Counted from the first letter of the stretch, positions 25,726 to 35,977 are shown. The stretch is 64,000 nt of DNA from Azospirillum tabaci (GCF_014596085.1 NZ_JACCJY010000034.1:1-64000); one strand, 5' to 3'. Translations and numbers: made by a program. The notes: generated by a model not told the origin, from the letters alone.

Positions 25726-27195
25726 GTGAGCACGGAAACGTCCGTTGAGAGCGCCGCCAGTCTGTCCCTGCTCGACCGCATGATGGTCGAAGGCAAGATG
25801 GCGCGCGAGGAGGGCCAGCGGCCCTACGCCCGCGACCTTCTGACCGAATTCGTCGACCAGGTCCTCGCCGAGACCGGCGACGCCTCCGCCGTCGACGTGG
25901 TCGAGGCGATCAACCAGCGCATCGCGCAGATCGACGAGCTGATCAGCGATCAGCTGAACGAGGTCATGCACCACCCCGACTTCCAGAAGCTGGAAGGCAC
26001 GTGGCGCGGCCTCAACTACCTCGTCATGAACACCGAGACCTCGACGACGCTGAAGCTGCGCGTCCTCAACGTCTCCCGCAAGGACCTCCAGAAGGACCTG
26101 GACAGCGCGGTCGAGTTCGACCAGAGCGCCATGTTCAAGATGGTCTACGAGGCCGAGTACGGCACGCTGGGCGGCACGCCCTACAGCATGCTGGTCGGCG
26201 ACTACGAGTTCGGCCGCCATCCGCAGGACATCTCCCTGCTGGAGAAGATGTCGAACCTCGCCGCCGCCGCCCACGCGCCGTTCATCAGCGCCGTGTCGCC
26301 GGCGATGTTCGACATGGAGAGCTTCGGCGAGCTGGGCGCCCCGCGCGACCTGTCGAAGATCTTCGAGACGGCCGAGATGGTGAAGTGGCGATCCTTCCGC
26401 GCGTCGGAGGACTCCCGCTACGTCTCGCTGACCATGCCGCACGTCCTGATGCGCCTGCCCTACGGCCCGAACACCGTTCCGGTCGAAGGCATGAACTTCG
26501 TCGAGGACACCGACGGGCGCGATCACTCCAAGTACCTGTGGGGCAACGCCTCCTGGGCGCTGGCCGCGCGCATCACCGACAGCTTCGCCAAGCACGGCTG
26601 GACCGCGGCCATCCGCGGCGTGGAAGGCGGCGGCAAGGTCGAGGGTCTGCCCAGCCACACCTTCAAGACGGACGAGGGCGACATCGCCCTGAAGTGCCCG
26701 ACGGAGATCGCCATCACCGATCGCCGTGAGAAGGAGTTGAACGACCTCGGCTTCATCTCGCTGGTCCACTGCAAGAACACGGATTACGCGGCGTTCTTCA
26801 GCGGCCAGACCACCAACAAGCCGAAGGTCTACAACACCGACGAAGCCAACGCGAACGCCCGCATCTCCGCGATGCTGCCGTACATGCTGGTGTCGTCGCG
26901 CTTCGCCCATTACCTGAAGGTGATGCTGCGCGACAAGATCGGCGCCTTCCTGACGCGCAACAACATCACGGACCACCTGAACACCTGGATCGCCAACTAC
27001 GTCCTGCTGGACGACGAGGCGTCGCAGGGCACGAAGGCCCGTTTCCCGCTGCGCGAGGCCCGCATCGACGTCTACGACGTGCCGGGCCGTCCGGGCGTCT
27101 ACCGCGCCAACATCTTCCTGCGCCCGCATTTCCAGCTCGAAGAGCTGTCGGCCTCCATCCGCATGGTCGCTGAACTGCCGGCGCCGGAAGCCTGA
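25726..27195 (+). CDS. tssC: T6SS contractile sheath large subunit TssC (VipB/EvpB)
   Basis: The 489-residue length is normal. Characteristic segments are FQKLEGTWRGLNYLV, YGTLGGTPYSMLVGDYEF, and the C-terminal region with LRDKIGAFLTR and AEVR-like packing residues. It uses a GTG start after CGGAG at about 8-nt spacing. Together with TssB it forms the helical sheath around the Hcp tube and is taken apart by ClpV. It is co-directional with tssB and hcp with short gaps (49 and 39 bp). Confidence 0.96.
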   Translation: MSTETSVESAASLSLLDRMMVEGKMAREEGQRPYARDLLTEFVDQVLAETGDASAVDVVEAINQRIAQIDELISDQLNEVMHHPDFQKLEGTWRGLNYLVMNTETSTTLKLRVLNVSRKDLQKDLDSAVEFDQSAMFKMVYEAEYGTLGGTPYSMLVGDYEFGRHPQDISLLEKMSNLAAAAHAPFISAVSPAMFDMESFGELGAPRDLSKIFETAEMVKWRSFRASEDSRYVSLTMPHVLMRLPYGPNTVPVEGMNFVEDTDGRDHSKYLWGNASWALAARITDSFAKHGWTAAIRGVEGGGKVEGLPSHTFKTDEGDIALKCPTEIAITDRREKELNDLGFISLVHCKNTDYAAFFSGQTTNKPKVYNTDEANANARISAMLPYMLVSSRFAHYLKVMLRDKIGAFLTRNNITDHLNTWIANYVLLDDEASQGTKARFPLREARIDVYDVPGRPGVYRANIFLRPHFQLEELSASIRMVAELPAPEA

Positions 27196-27234
27196 TCCCC
27201 TCCCCACCGAACGCATCGTCCGGAGTAAATCCGC

Positions 27235-27750
27235 ATGTCTATGATCATTCTCGATATCCCCAACGTCCAGGGGGAGTCCGCGGTGGAGATCGCCGGGGGC
27301 ACGGTGTTCAAGGACATGATCCTGTGCGAATCCCTGTCGCAGGACATGACCGTCGAAATGGAAGTGTCGACCAACGCCCGCCGCACGGTCCACACCCCGA
27401 AGGTCGAGAACATCACGCTCGAGCGCAAGTGGGACCGGGCCTCGCCCAAGCTGATCTCGCTGCTGCTGCGCTCGGCCAACTCCGACACGGCGAAGAAGCA
27501 GTGGACCATCCATTGTCTGAAGCCGATCGGCGACACCCACCAGTGGGGCGAGTTCCTGACGATCGAGCTGACCAACCCGCTGATCGCCAAGCACAGCCTG
27601 AGCGTCAACGAGGGCGACACGACCGAGACCATCGAGATCAACGCCACCGAGATCTACTGGACCTACAAGCGCTACACCGAGGAGCAGAAGCACGAAGGCG
27701 GTGGCGGCGTGAAGTTCAACCTGCTGAAGGGCACCGTCTCCGACAGCTGA
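27235..27750 (+). CDS. hcp: T6SS tube protein Hcp (plus-arm copy)
   Basis: The 171-residue Hcp starts MSMIILDIPNVQGES and contains LERKWDRASPKLISLLL, aligned with the same landmarks in the minus-arm copy but with little identity elsewhere. It ends GVKFNLLKGTVSDS. The position directly after tssC suggests this is the main structural tube protein. ATG at 27241 is an alternative start. A palindromic intergenic repeat follows, which could trim or protect the abundant hcp mRNA. Confidence 0.94.
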   Translation: MSMIILDIPNVQGESAVEIAGGTVFKDMILCESLSQDMTVEMEVSTNARRTVHTPKVENITLERKWDRASPKLISLLLRSANSDTAKKQWTIHCLKPIGDTHQWGEFLTIELTNPLIAKHSLSVNEGDTTETIEINATEIYWTYKRYTEEQKHEGGGGVKFNLLKGTVSDS

Positions 27751-27764
27751 GGTGGTGAACACCC

Positions 27765-27904
27765 CCCTCTCCCGCCCCGGGAGAGGGTGCCCGCGCAGCG
27801 GGCGGGTGAGGGTCGTACGAGAATCGCCACACTTTCCTTGGCGGCACCCTCACCCTTCCCGCGCTTTCGCGCGGGCCCCTTCCCTCTCCCGGGACGGGAG
27901 AGGG
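27765..27904. repeat. intergenic palindromic repeat (family A, copy 1)
   Basis: The element is bounded by two inverted CCCTCTCCCG...CGGGAGAGGG palindromes (27765-27787 and 27882-27904). Internal hairpins include GCCCGC-GCA-GCGGGC and CCCGCGC-TTTC-GCGCGGG, and GGTGAGGGT near the left pairs with ACCCTCACC near the right. Thus the whole ~140 bp can fold into one long branched structure. A related copy lies at 45929-46127. It sits between hcp and tssE. Confidence 0.8.
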
Positions 27905-27932
27905 AATATCTTCACCCCCAACGGACACGGCG

Positions 27933-28406
27933 ATGACCCAGCCCAAGACCATGACCGGCGGACGGTCGCTGCTGTTCGAACGGCTGATCGACTTCGAACC
28001 GGACCACCCGACGGGCGACGAGCCGTCCGCCACGGTGCTGTCCATGCCCGATCTCAAGGCGTCGATCCGGCGCGAGGTCGCACGCATCCTCGACAGCCGC
28101 AGCACCGGCACGCGCCGCCCCGACCTCGGCGGAACGGCGCTGGACTATGGGATTTCCGACATCACGCATCTGGACGCCGCCTCCGACGCCGACCGCCGTC
28201 TGGTGGAGCGGATGGTGCGCCAGGCCATCATCGATTTCGAGCCGCGGCTGAAGCGCCCGCGGGTGACTGTCAGCGCCGGAACCGGGCGCGGCACCATGGT
28301 CACCAGCATCTCCGGCGAGGTCGTGGCGGGCACCGTCACCGAACGGCTGGAGTTCGACGTGGGCCTGCGTGGTCCGGCCCCCAACGAGCCAAGCCAGTCC
28401 GGCTGA
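27933..28406 (+). CDS. tssE: T6SS baseplate protein TssE (gp25-like)
   Basis: The 157-residue protein has the gp25/lysozyme-like wedge fold. RREVARILDSR, then RPDLGGTALDYGISDITHL and RQAIIDFEPRL are the family's conserved segments. It helps to nucleate the baseplate and sheath. ATG at 27933 is used; ATG at 27951 is an alternative. tssF follows after 14 bp. Confidence 0.94.
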   Translation: MTQPKTMTGGRSLLFERLIDFEPDHPTGDEPSATVLSMPDLKASIRREVARILDSRSTGTRRPDLGGTALDYGISDITHLDAASDADRRLVERMVRQAIIDFEPRLKRPRVTVSAGTGRGTMVTSISGEVVAGTVTERLEFDVGLRGPAPNEPSQSG

Positions 28407-28420
28407 AAGGACGCATCAGG

Positions 28421-30217
28421 ATGCGGCGCGAGGATCTCCTCGACCATTACGAACGCGAGCTTCTGTACGTCCGCCGGGCGGGCGAAGCCTTCGCGCGCAG
28501 CTATCCCAAGATCGCGCGCCGGCTGGCGCTGGGACCGGATCAGGCCGCCGACCCGAACGTCGAGCGGCTGATCGAGTCCTTCGCCTTCCTGTCCGGGCGC
28601 CTCCAACTCAATCTGGAGCGCGAGTTCCCGCGCTTCTCCGAGGCGCTGCTCGGCATCCTGCACCCGCAGATGATCGCGCCGATCCCGGCCATGGGCATCG
28701 CGCGGATGGAGCCGGTGCCGGGCGAGGGGCGGTTGACCGGCGGCTTCCGCGTCCCGCGCGGCACCCCGCTGCACGCCGTGGCCGAGGACAACATCCGCTG
28801 CCGTTTCCGCACCGCCTACGACGTGACGCTGTGGCCGGTCGCGGTGACCGACGCCGCGGTGGAGCCCGCCGACCGCTACGACTTCCTCGACGGCGCCGCC
28901 ACCGCCTCGGTGCTGCGGCTGCGGCTGGAGACGCGCAACCAGTCCTTCGAAAATCTGCCGATCGACAAGCTGCGCCTGTTCATCGACGGCGAGACGATCC
29001 TCACCTCCGCTCTGCACGAGCTGTTCCTGTGCGGCGTCGTCGAGATCGCCTATGTCCAGCCCGGCAAGCCGCCGGTGCGGCTGCGCGGCGAGAACCTGAT
29101 CGCCCCCGTGGGCTTCGGCCCGGACGAGACGGTGCTGCCGCACCCCAAGCATGCCCAGCCGGCCTACGGCCTGCTGCAGGAGTATTTCGAGTTTCCGCAG
29201 AAGTTCGACTTCTACGATCTGCCGATCCCCCAGGGGCGGCTGTCGGGGGAGGTCGTGGACATCCTGATCGCCGTGTCGCGCCCGCTGCCCAACCGGCTGA
29301 CTCTGCGCAAGGACAGCTTCGTCCTTGGCTGCACGCCCATCGTCAACCTGTTCAACCGCACGGCGGAGCCGATCCGGCTGAATCACCGGCGCACCGCCTA
29401 CCGCGTCGTCCCCGACGCCCTGCGCGAGCGGACGACCGAGGTCCACTCCATCCTGGAGGTCAGCGGCCTGCGCGACGGCGACGGCATGCACCACCGCTAC
29501 GTCCCGCTCTTCTCGCACCAGCACGCCGAGGCCGAGACGGAGCCGCGCGGCTTCTGGCTGGCCGCGCGCGAGCCGACCCAGCGCGACGACGTGCCGGGCA
29601 CCGACCTGCATCTCAGCCTGCACCACCTCGACCTGACGCCGACCGACCCGGCGGACGAAACGCTCCTGGTGCGCACGCTGTGCACCAACCGGGCGCTGGC
29701 CGAACAGGTGCCGGCGGGCGCCGCGCTGATGATCGAGGAGGCGGCGCCCATCGCCACTATCCGCTGCCTGCACAAGCCGACGCCCGGCCGCCCGGCCCCG
29801 GCGGGCGGTTCCTCGGCCTGGAAGCTGATCTCGCACCTGTCGGTCAACCATCTCAGCCTGACCGGCGACGCCGAGGGGCTGCGCGCCCTGCAATCCATCC
29901 TGCTGCTGCACGCGCCCGACGACCCGTCCGCCCAGCACCAGATCCGCGGCGTGCAGGGCCTGTCCTCCCGCCCGGTGCTGCACCGCATGGGGCAGGACGC
30001 CTGGCGCGGCTTCGTGCGCGGGCTGGAGGTGACGGTGGCCCTGGACGAGCGGAACTTCGTCGGGGCCAGCCCGCTGGTCTTCGGCGGCGTGCTCAGCCGC
30101 TTCCTCGGGCTCTACGTCAACGTCAACGCCTTCGCCCAGCTTCGGCTGCGCTCGGTGCAACGGGAAGGGGTTTGGAAGGCATGGTCGCGCCTTGCCGGCA
30201 GCCAGCCGGTCCTGTGA
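28421..30217 (+). CDS. tssF: T6SS baseplate protein TssF
   Basis: The 598-residue protein has the typical start RREDLLDHYERELLYVRR and the conserved FARSYPKIARRLAL and DPNVERLIESFAFL segments. TssF with TssG forms the wedge of the baseplate. The C-terminus (FLGLYVNVNAFAQL) is also typical. tssG overlaps its stop codon as GTGA. Confidence 0.96.
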   Translation: MRREDLLDHYERELLYVRRAGEAFARSYPKIARRLALGPDQAADPNVERLIESFAFLSGRLQLNLEREFPRFSEALLGILHPQMIAPIPAMGIARMEPVPGEGRLTGGFRVPRGTPLHAVAEDNIRCRFRTAYDVTLWPVAVTDAAVEPADRYDFLDGAATASVLRLRLETRNQSFENLPIDKLRLFIDGETILTSALHELFLCGVVEIAYVQPGKPPVRLRGENLIAPVGFGPDETVLPHPKHAQPAYGLLQEYFEFPQKFDFYDLPIPQGRLSGEVVDILIAVSRPLPNRLTLRKDSFVLGCTPIVNLFNRTAEPIRLNHRRTAYRVVPDALRERTTEVHSILEVSGLRDGDGMHHRYVPLFSHQHAEAETEPRGFWLAAREPTQRDDVPGTDLHLSLHHLDLTPTDPADETLLVRTLCTNRALAEQVPAGAALMIEEAAPIATIRCLHKPTPGRPAPAGGSSAWKLISHLSVNHLSLTGDAEGLRALQSILLLHAPDDPSAQHQIRGVQGLSSRPVLHRMGQDAWRGFVRGLEVTVALDERNFVGASPLVFGGVLSRFLGLYVNVNAFAQLRLRSVQREGVWKAWSRLAGSQPVL

Positions 30218-31272
30218 CGGACCGCGCCCCCCAGCCTCCCGCCCTGATCGACCGGCTGGAGGCCGAGCCCTGGGGCTTCGACCTGCTGCAGGCCATCGCC
30301 CTGCTGGAGCGCGCCGCCCCCGGTCTGGCCCCGCTCGGCACCGGCATCGACCCGGAGCAGGAGGCCGTCCGCATCGAGCACGACCCCAGCTTCGTCTTCC
30401 CCGCCAGCGACGTCGTCGAGGCGCGGCGGACCGAGGACGGGCGCGGCGTCGTGCGCTCCCCCGTGCTGGGCGTGGCGGGCATCAACGGCCCCCTGCCCTA
30501 CGTCGCCACCGAACTGCTCGTCGAGCGGGCGGCGCGGCGCGACACGGCGGGCACGGCCTTCTACGACATCTTCAACCACCGCCTGATGTCGATCTTCTAC
30601 CGGACGCGCCAGGGCAGCCTGCCCCTGCTGGAGCGCGACCCGGAACGCACCCTGATGGCCCGCGTGCTGCGCGCGCTGGCCGGCATCGGCACGCCCGGCC
30701 TGGAGCAGCGCCTGCCCGGCACGCCCGACCGAATGCTGCTGGCCTTCTCCGGCATCCTCGCCAACCGACGCCGCTCCTCCGCCGGGCTGGAAGCGATCCT
30801 CGGCGCTGTCTTTCGGGTCAGGGTCCGGGTCGAGAGCTTCGTCGGGCGCTGGCTGCCGCTGGACGAGGAGAGCCGGACCCGCATCGGGGGCGGCTTCGGC
30901 GCGCGGAACAACAGCCTGGGCCGCACGGTGGTGCTGGGCCGCCGCGTCTGGGACCAGCAGAGCTGCTACGCCATCGAATTGACGCTCGACAGCCTGGAGC
31001 GTTTCCGCGAATTCCTGCCCGACGGGCGGCACCACCAGACGCTCTGCGCGCTCGCCCGCTTCCACACCGGGGACGGGATGGATTTCCGCATCGTGCTGGT
31101 GCTGGAGGCCACGAAGGTGCCGCCGACGCGCCTGTCCACCAAGCCGCAGGAGGGCAGCCGCCTCGGCTGGACCTCCTGGCTGCGGGCGCCGGGCCGCCCG
31201 AATTTGAAGGACGGGCGCCTGACCCTCGCCCCCGCCCCGCCCGCAACGTCATCCCAGGGAGCCGTCCCGTGA
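30214..31272 (+). CDS. tssG: T6SS baseplate protein TssG
   Basis: The 352-residue partner of TssF has PWGFDLLQAIALLERA near the N-terminus, FNHRLMSIFYR, and GTSP-like turn residues later. A GTG start overlapping the tssF stop (GTGA) is preferred, because the next junction (tssG/tssH) uses exactly the same arrangement. ATG at 30181, preceded by GGAAGG, would add 11 residues and cannot be excluded. Confidence 0.94.
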   Translation: MTDRAPQPPALIDRLEAEPWGFDLLQAIALLERAAPGLAPLGTGIDPEQEAVRIEHDPSFVFPASDVVEARRTEDGRGVVRSPVLGVAGINGPLPYVATELLVERAARRDTAGTAFYDIFNHRLMSIFYRTRQGSLPLLERDPERTLMARVLRALAGIGTPGLEQRLPGTPDRMLLAFSGILANRRRSSAGLEAILGAVFRVRVRVESFVGRWLPLDEESRTRIGGGFGARNNSLGRTVVLGRRVWDQQSCYAIELTLDSLERFREFLPDGRHHQTLCALARFHTGDGMDFRIVLVLEATKVPPTRLSTKPQEGSRLGWTSWLRAPGRPNLKDGRLTLAPAPPATSSQGAVP

Positions 31273-33884
31273 CCGCCGACATCAAGTCCCTCATCGGAAA
31301 GCTCGACCGCGACGGGCGCAAGGTGCTGGAACGCTCCGCCGCGCTGTGCGTCTCGCAGACCCATTACGACGTCGAGGCGGAGCATGTGCTGCTGGCGTTG
31401 CTGCGGCTGAAGGACTCCACTGTCGCCGGCATCCTGCGCCATTACGGCGTCGAGGCGGGTCGTCTGGAGACGGAACTCGAAGCGGCTCTGGACCGCATCC
31501 GCCGCGGCAACAGCCGCACCCCGGCCTTCTCCCCCCGCGTGCCGGAGATGCTGGAGACGGCGCTGCTGATCTCCGTCACCCACCTCGACAGCCCGCAGAT
31601 CGTCCTTCCGGCGATCCTCTGGGCCGCGGTTGCCTGCGATTCCGTGCGGGCCGTGGTCACGGAATCCGCCCCCTCCCTGCTCGCCCTGCCGCGTGAGCGA
31701 ACCGCGTCCGACCTGCCGGAGCTGGTCCGCGTCCTGAAGGAGGGAGGACCGTCCGCCGCCGCCTCCGAGTCCTCTTCCGCCGCCGCTCCGGTCTCCGCCG
31801 CCTCGGACGGGCGGGCCATGCTCGACCAGTACAGCCAGGACCTGACCGCCCAGGCCAAGGCCGGGAAGATCGACCCGGTGATCGGGCGCGACCGCGAGAT
31901 CCGGCAGGTCATCGACGTGATGATGCGCCGCCGCCAGAACAACCCGATCCTGGTCGGCGACCCCGGCGTCGGCAAGACCGCCATCGTCGAGGGGCTGGCC
32001 CTGCGCATCGCCGAGGGCGACGTGCCGCCGCCGCTGCGCGGCATGGTCATCCGCACGCTCGACCTTGGGCTGCTCCAGGCCGGAGCCGGGGTGAAGGGCG
32101 AGTTCGAGAACCGGCTGAAGTCGATCATCAAGGAGGTCTCCGCCTCCCCCGTGCCGATGGTCGTCTTCATCGACGAGGCGCACGCGCTGATCGGCGCCGG
32201 CGGGGCCGCCGGCCAAGGCGACGCCGCCAACCTGCTGAAGCCCGCCCTGGCGCGCGGCGAGTTCCGCACCATCGCCGCCACCACCTGGGCCGAGTACAAG
32301 AAGTATTTCGAGAAGGACCCGGCGCTGGCCCGCCGCTTCCAGCCCGTCTCGGTGCCGGAGCCGGACGAGACGGCGGCGGCGGCCATGCTGCGCGGCCTCG
32401 TCCGCCGCTTCGAGGAGCATCACGGAGTCAGCGTGCTCGACGACGGCATCGCCGCCGCGGTCGCCCTGTCCGCCCGCTACATCCCCGCCCGCCAGTTGCC
32501 CGACAAGGCGATCAGCGTGCTCGACACCGCCTGCGCCCGCGTCGCCATCGCCCGCAGCTCCAAGCCCGAAGCCATCGAGGCGATGGAGCGCGAGGACGCC
32601 ATCCTGGCCCGCGAGGCCGAGCGGCTGGAGGCCGAACCCGGCACCGCCCACCACGCCCGCCTGTCGCAGATTTCGCAACGCCGCGGCGCGCTGGCCCTGG
32701 AGAAGGCCGCGCTGGATGAGCGCTGGACGCGCGAGCGCGACTTGGTCGATGCGGTGGAGGCCGCGTTGAAGGCCGGCCACGCGGTGGAGGCCGCTGCGGC
32801 CACGGAAAAGCTGAAGGCCGTCCAGGGCGACAGCCCGCTGGTTCCGCACCGGGTGGACGGCGCGGTGGTCGCCGCCGTGGTGTCGAACTGGACCGGCATC
32901 CCGGTCGGATCCATGTCCAAGGACGATCTGGAGGTGGTCGCCACGCTGGAGGACCGCATGGCCGCCCGCGTCGTCGGCCAGCCGCAGGCGCTCCAGGCCA
33001 TCGCGCGAGCCGTGCGCGGCTACCGCGCCGGGCTGGGCGAGCCGCAGCGCCCCATCGGCGTCTTCCTGCTGAGCGGCCCGAGCGGCGTCGGCAAGACCGA
33101 AACCGCCCTGGCGCTCGCCGAGCTGCTGAACGGCGGCGAGGACAGCCTCATCACCATCAACATGTCGGAGTATCAGGAGGCCCACGCGGTGGCGACCCTG
33201 CGCGGCGCCCCTCCGGGCTATGTCGGCTACGGCAGCGGCGGCGTGCTGACCGAGGCGGTGCGTCGCCGTCCCCACGCCGTGGTGCTGATGGACGAGGTGG
33301 AGAAGGCCCACCCCGATGTGCTGGACATGTTCTATCAGGTCTTCGACAAGGGCGTGCTGGAGGACGGCGAGGGCGTGGAGGTGGACTTCCGCAACACGCT
33401 GATCCTGCTGACCAGCAACCTCGGCGACACGGAGCTGTTCGCGCTCGGCCGTGAGGCGCTCGACGCCGGGCGCATCGGCGAGGCGCGGGAAGAGGGGCTG
33501 GCCGCCATCTCCGACGTGCTGCGCCGCCGCTTCCGCCCGGCCTTCCTTGGCCGCCTGTCCGTCGTGCCCTACTACCCGCTGAGCGAGGCGCAGATCCGCC
33601 GCATCGTGACGATGAAGCTGGACAAGCTGCAACGCCGCACCGCCGGCAACCGCGGCGCCGAGCTGGCCGTCACCGACGCGGCGGTGGAGGCGCTCGTGCT
33701 GCGGGCGCTGAACTCCGACGCTGGGGCACGCATGATCGACACGCTGCTGTCTGAGTTCGTGGTGCCGGAGGTGGCGATCCGCATCCTCGACCGCGTCGCC
33801 GCCGGCCAGCCGGTGGGCCGCATCACCGTGGACCACGGCGCGGACGGGCGCTTCACCGTCGGCGTGGACGGCACGGCGGCCTGA
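31269..33884 (+). CDS. tssH: T6SS sheath-recycling AAA+ ATPase ClpV (TssH)
   Basis: The 871-residue Hsp100 ATPase has an N-domain for sheath binding (about 1-150). AAA1 has Walker A GDPGVGKTA and Walker B VVFIDEAHALIGAGG. A coiled-coil middle domain (about 430-525) follows, then AAA2 with Walker A GPSGVGKTE and Walker B VVLMDEVEKAHPD. It extracts TssC from contracted sheaths. The start GTG overlaps the tssG stop (GTGA). Both ATPase sites look intact, in contrast to TssM. Confidence 0.97.
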   Translation: MTADIKSLIGKLDRDGRKVLERSAALCVSQTHYDVEAEHVLLALLRLKDSTVAGILRHYGVEAGRLETELEAALDRIRRGNSRTPAFSPRVPEMLETALLISVTHLDSPQIVLPAILWAAVACDSVRAVVTESAPSLLALPRERTASDLPELVRVLKEGGPSAAASESSSAAAPVSAASDGRAMLDQYSQDLTAQAKAGKIDPVIGRDREIRQVIDVMMRRRQNNPILVGDPGVGKTAIVEGLALRIAEGDVPPPLRGMVIRTLDLGLLQAGAGVKGEFENRLKSIIKEVSASPVPMVVFIDEAHALIGAGGAAGQGDAANLLKPALARGEFRTIAATTWAEYKKYFEKDPALARRFQPVSVPEPDETAAAAMLRGLVRRFEEHHGVSVLDDGIAAAVALSARYIPARQLPDKAISVLDTACARVAIARSSKPEAIEAMEREDAILAREAERLEAEPGTAHHARLSQISQRRGALALEKAALDERWTRERDLVDAVEAALKAGHAVEAAAATEKLKAVQGDSPLVPHRVDGAVVAAVVSNWTGIPVGSMSKDDLEVVATLEDRMAARVVGQPQALQAIARAVRGYRAGLGEPQRPIGVFLLSGPSGVGKTETALALAELLNGGEDSLITINMSEYQEAHAVATLRGAPPGYVGYGSGGVLTEAVRRRPHAVVLMDEVEKAHPDVLDMFYQVFDKGVLEDGEGVEVDFRNTLILLTSNLGDTELFALGREALDAGRIGEAREEGLAAISDVLRRRFRPAFLGRLSVVPYYPLSEAQIRRIVTMKLDKLQRRTAGNRGAELAVTDAAVEALVLRALNSDAGARMIDTLLSEFVVPEVAIRILDRVAAGQPVGRITVDHGADGRFTVGVDGTAA

Positions 33885-33900
33885 CCGGGGAGCGGCGAGG

Positions 33901-35976
33901 ATGGCGAAGCGCTTTTCCCAGGACGGCCAGTATCTGTCCATCACCACCCCGCTGGGGGCGGACGCGCTGGCGCTGCGCACCATCGTGGGCGAGGAGCGGC
34001 TGTCGTCGCTGTTCACCTACCGCGTCACCATGATCTCGTCGGACGAGGACATCGCCTTCGACCGCGTCGTCGGCAAGGCGGTGACCGTCGCCATCACGCT
34101 CGGCGACCAGGAGACGGTGCGCTACATCAACGCCATCGTCGGGCGGATCGAGCTGACCCACGTCGACGACCGCGGCCAGGTCGCCCATTACGAGGCGGAG
34201 CTTCACCCCTGGCTGTGGATGCTGACCCATTCCGGCGACTGCCGCATCTTCCAGGAGAAGACGGTCCCGGAAATCGTCGAGGAGGTCTGCAAGGGCGCCG
34301 GCTACACCGACCTCAAGAAGTCGCTGACCGGTACCTACGCCAAGCGCGAATATTGCGTGCAGTACCGCGAGACCGACTACAACTTCGTCGCCCGTCTGCT
34401 CGAAGAGGAAGGCATCTTCTATTACTTCGCGCATGAGGACGGGAAGCACACGCTGGTGCTGGGCGACGGGGCCAACGCCTTCGCCAAGAGCCCGCTGCTT
34501 GATGCCTTCGAATACCGCGCCACCGAAGGGCACGACGACGAGGACCATGTGCTGAACGGGCTCAGCGTCGAGCGGCGCGTGACGACCAAGAGCTACGGCA
34601 TCGACGGCTACCATTTCGAGACGCCCTTGACCGACCTCTACGCCACGGCGGAAGGCGCGTCGGGCTTCGGCACGGTCAGCGACTACATGGGCCGCCACAC
34701 CACCTCGTCGGATGGTGAGGCGATGGCCAAGCTGCGCCAGCAGGCGCTCGCCTTCCCCGGACGCCGGGTGCGCGGCAGCGGCGAATGCCGGTCGTTGGAG
34801 GCGGGGACGCGCATCACCGTGTCCGGCCACCGCAAGAGCGACCTGAACGCCGAATATGTCCTGCATTCCGTGCGCATCGACGGGGCGAGCGGCCATTTCA
34901 ATGCTCATTTCACCGCCTTCCCGCCGGACCTGCCCTTCCGCCCCCTCGACACGGCGGTGAAGCCGCGCATCCACTCCACCCAGACCGCCATCGTCGTCGG
35001 CAAGAGCGGGGAGGAGATCTGGCTCGACAAGTACGGGCGCATCAAGGTGCAGTTCCACTGGGACCGGCTGGGCAAGAAGGACGAGAAAAGCTCCTGCTGG
35101 GTCCGCGTCGCGCAGAACTGGGCGGGCAAGAACTACGGCATCATGTTCTTCCCCCGCGTCGGGCAGGAGGTGGTGGTGACCTTCCTCGACGGCGACCCCG
35201 ACCGCCCGCTGGTCACCGGCTCCGTCTACAACGCCGAGCAGACCGTGCCCTACACGCTGCCCGACGATTCGACCAAGAGCACCATCAAGACCCAGACCTC
35301 CAAGAACGGCACCGGCAAGTTCAACGAGATCCGCTTCGAGGACAAGGCCGATGCCGAGGAGATTTTCGTTCACGCCCAGAAGGACATGAACGTCGAGGTG
35401 TTGAACGACGTGACCCGCCTCGTGAAGCACGACGAGGTGGAGACGGTCGAGAACGACAGCACCATCGACATCCAGCACGACCGCAAGCTGACCGTGAAGA
35501 ACGATCACAGCATCACCGTGTCGGAAGGCAACGAGACGCACGAGGTCGCGAAGGGCACGCGCGCCGTGACGGTGAAGGGCAACGAGACCCACACCAACAA
35601 GGCGGACTTCACCCACAAGGCCGACGGCGACTACACCCTGACGGTGAAGGGCAACCTGACCATCGACGTGACCGGCGACGTGGTCATCAAGGGCAAGTCG
35701 GTCAAGGTGACCGCCACCTCCGGCGAGGTCGGCGTCAAGTCCGGGACGGACATGAAGCTCGACGCCGGCGGCGCCTTCAACGCCAAGTCCGGCATGGCGA
35801 TGGAGATCAAGTCGGGCATGGGCATGGACGTCAAGGCCAGCATGGGGATGAACCTGAAGGCCGGGATGGCCCTGACCGCCGAGGGGCTGTCCGCCACGCT
35901 GAAGGCCCAGACCATGGGCGAGGTCAGCGCCGGCGCCGTCATGACCGTCAAGGGCACCCTGGTGAAGGTGAATTGA
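33901..35976 (+). CDS. vgrG: T6SS tip protein VgrG (TssI)
   Basis: The 691-residue protein has gp27-like domains (about 1-365; TYRVTMIS, CVQYRETDYNFVARLLEEEGI), an OB-fold gp5-like domain (about 366-460; KYGRIKVQFHWDR), and a C-terminal triple-stranded beta-helix. Its last ~60 residues are a Gly/Met-rich repeat built from K-GM-M units. There is no extra C-terminal toxin domain, so effectors must dock rather than be fused. It starts 16 bp after tssH and is followed at 1 bp by the MORN-repeat gene. Confidence 0.97.
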   Translation: MAKRFSQDGQYLSITTPLGADALALRTIVGEERLSSLFTYRVTMISSDEDIAFDRVVGKAVTVAITLGDQETVRYINAIVGRIELTHVDDRGQVAHYEAELHPWLWMLTHSGDCRIFQEKTVPEIVEEVCKGAGYTDLKKSLTGTYAKREYCVQYRETDYNFVARLLEEEGIFYYFAHEDGKHTLVLGDGANAFAKSPLLDAFEYRATEGHDDEDHVLNGLSVERRVTTKSYGIDGYHFETPLTDLYATAEGASGFGTVSDYMGRHTTSSDGEAMAKLRQQALAFPGRRVRGSGECRSLEAGTRITVSGHRKSDLNAEYVLHSVRIDGASGHFNAHFTAFPPDLPFRPLDTAVKPRIHSTQTAIVVGKSGEEIWLDKYGRIKVQFHWDRLGKKDEKSSCWVRVAQNWAGKNYGIMFFPRVGQEVVVTFLDGDPDRPLVTGSVYNAEQTVPYTLPDDSTKSTIKTQTSKNGTGKFNEIRFEDKADAEEIFVHAQKDMNVEVLNDVTRLVKHDEVETVENDSTIDIQHDRKLTVKNDHSITVSEGNETHEVAKGTRAVTVKGNETHTNKADFTHKADGDYTLTVKGNLTIDVTGDVVIKGKSVKVTATSGEVGVKSGTDMKLDAGGAFNAKSGMAMEIKSGMGMDVKASMGMNLKAGMALTAEGLSATLKAQTMGEVSAGAVMTVKGTLVKVN

Positions 35977-35977
35977 G

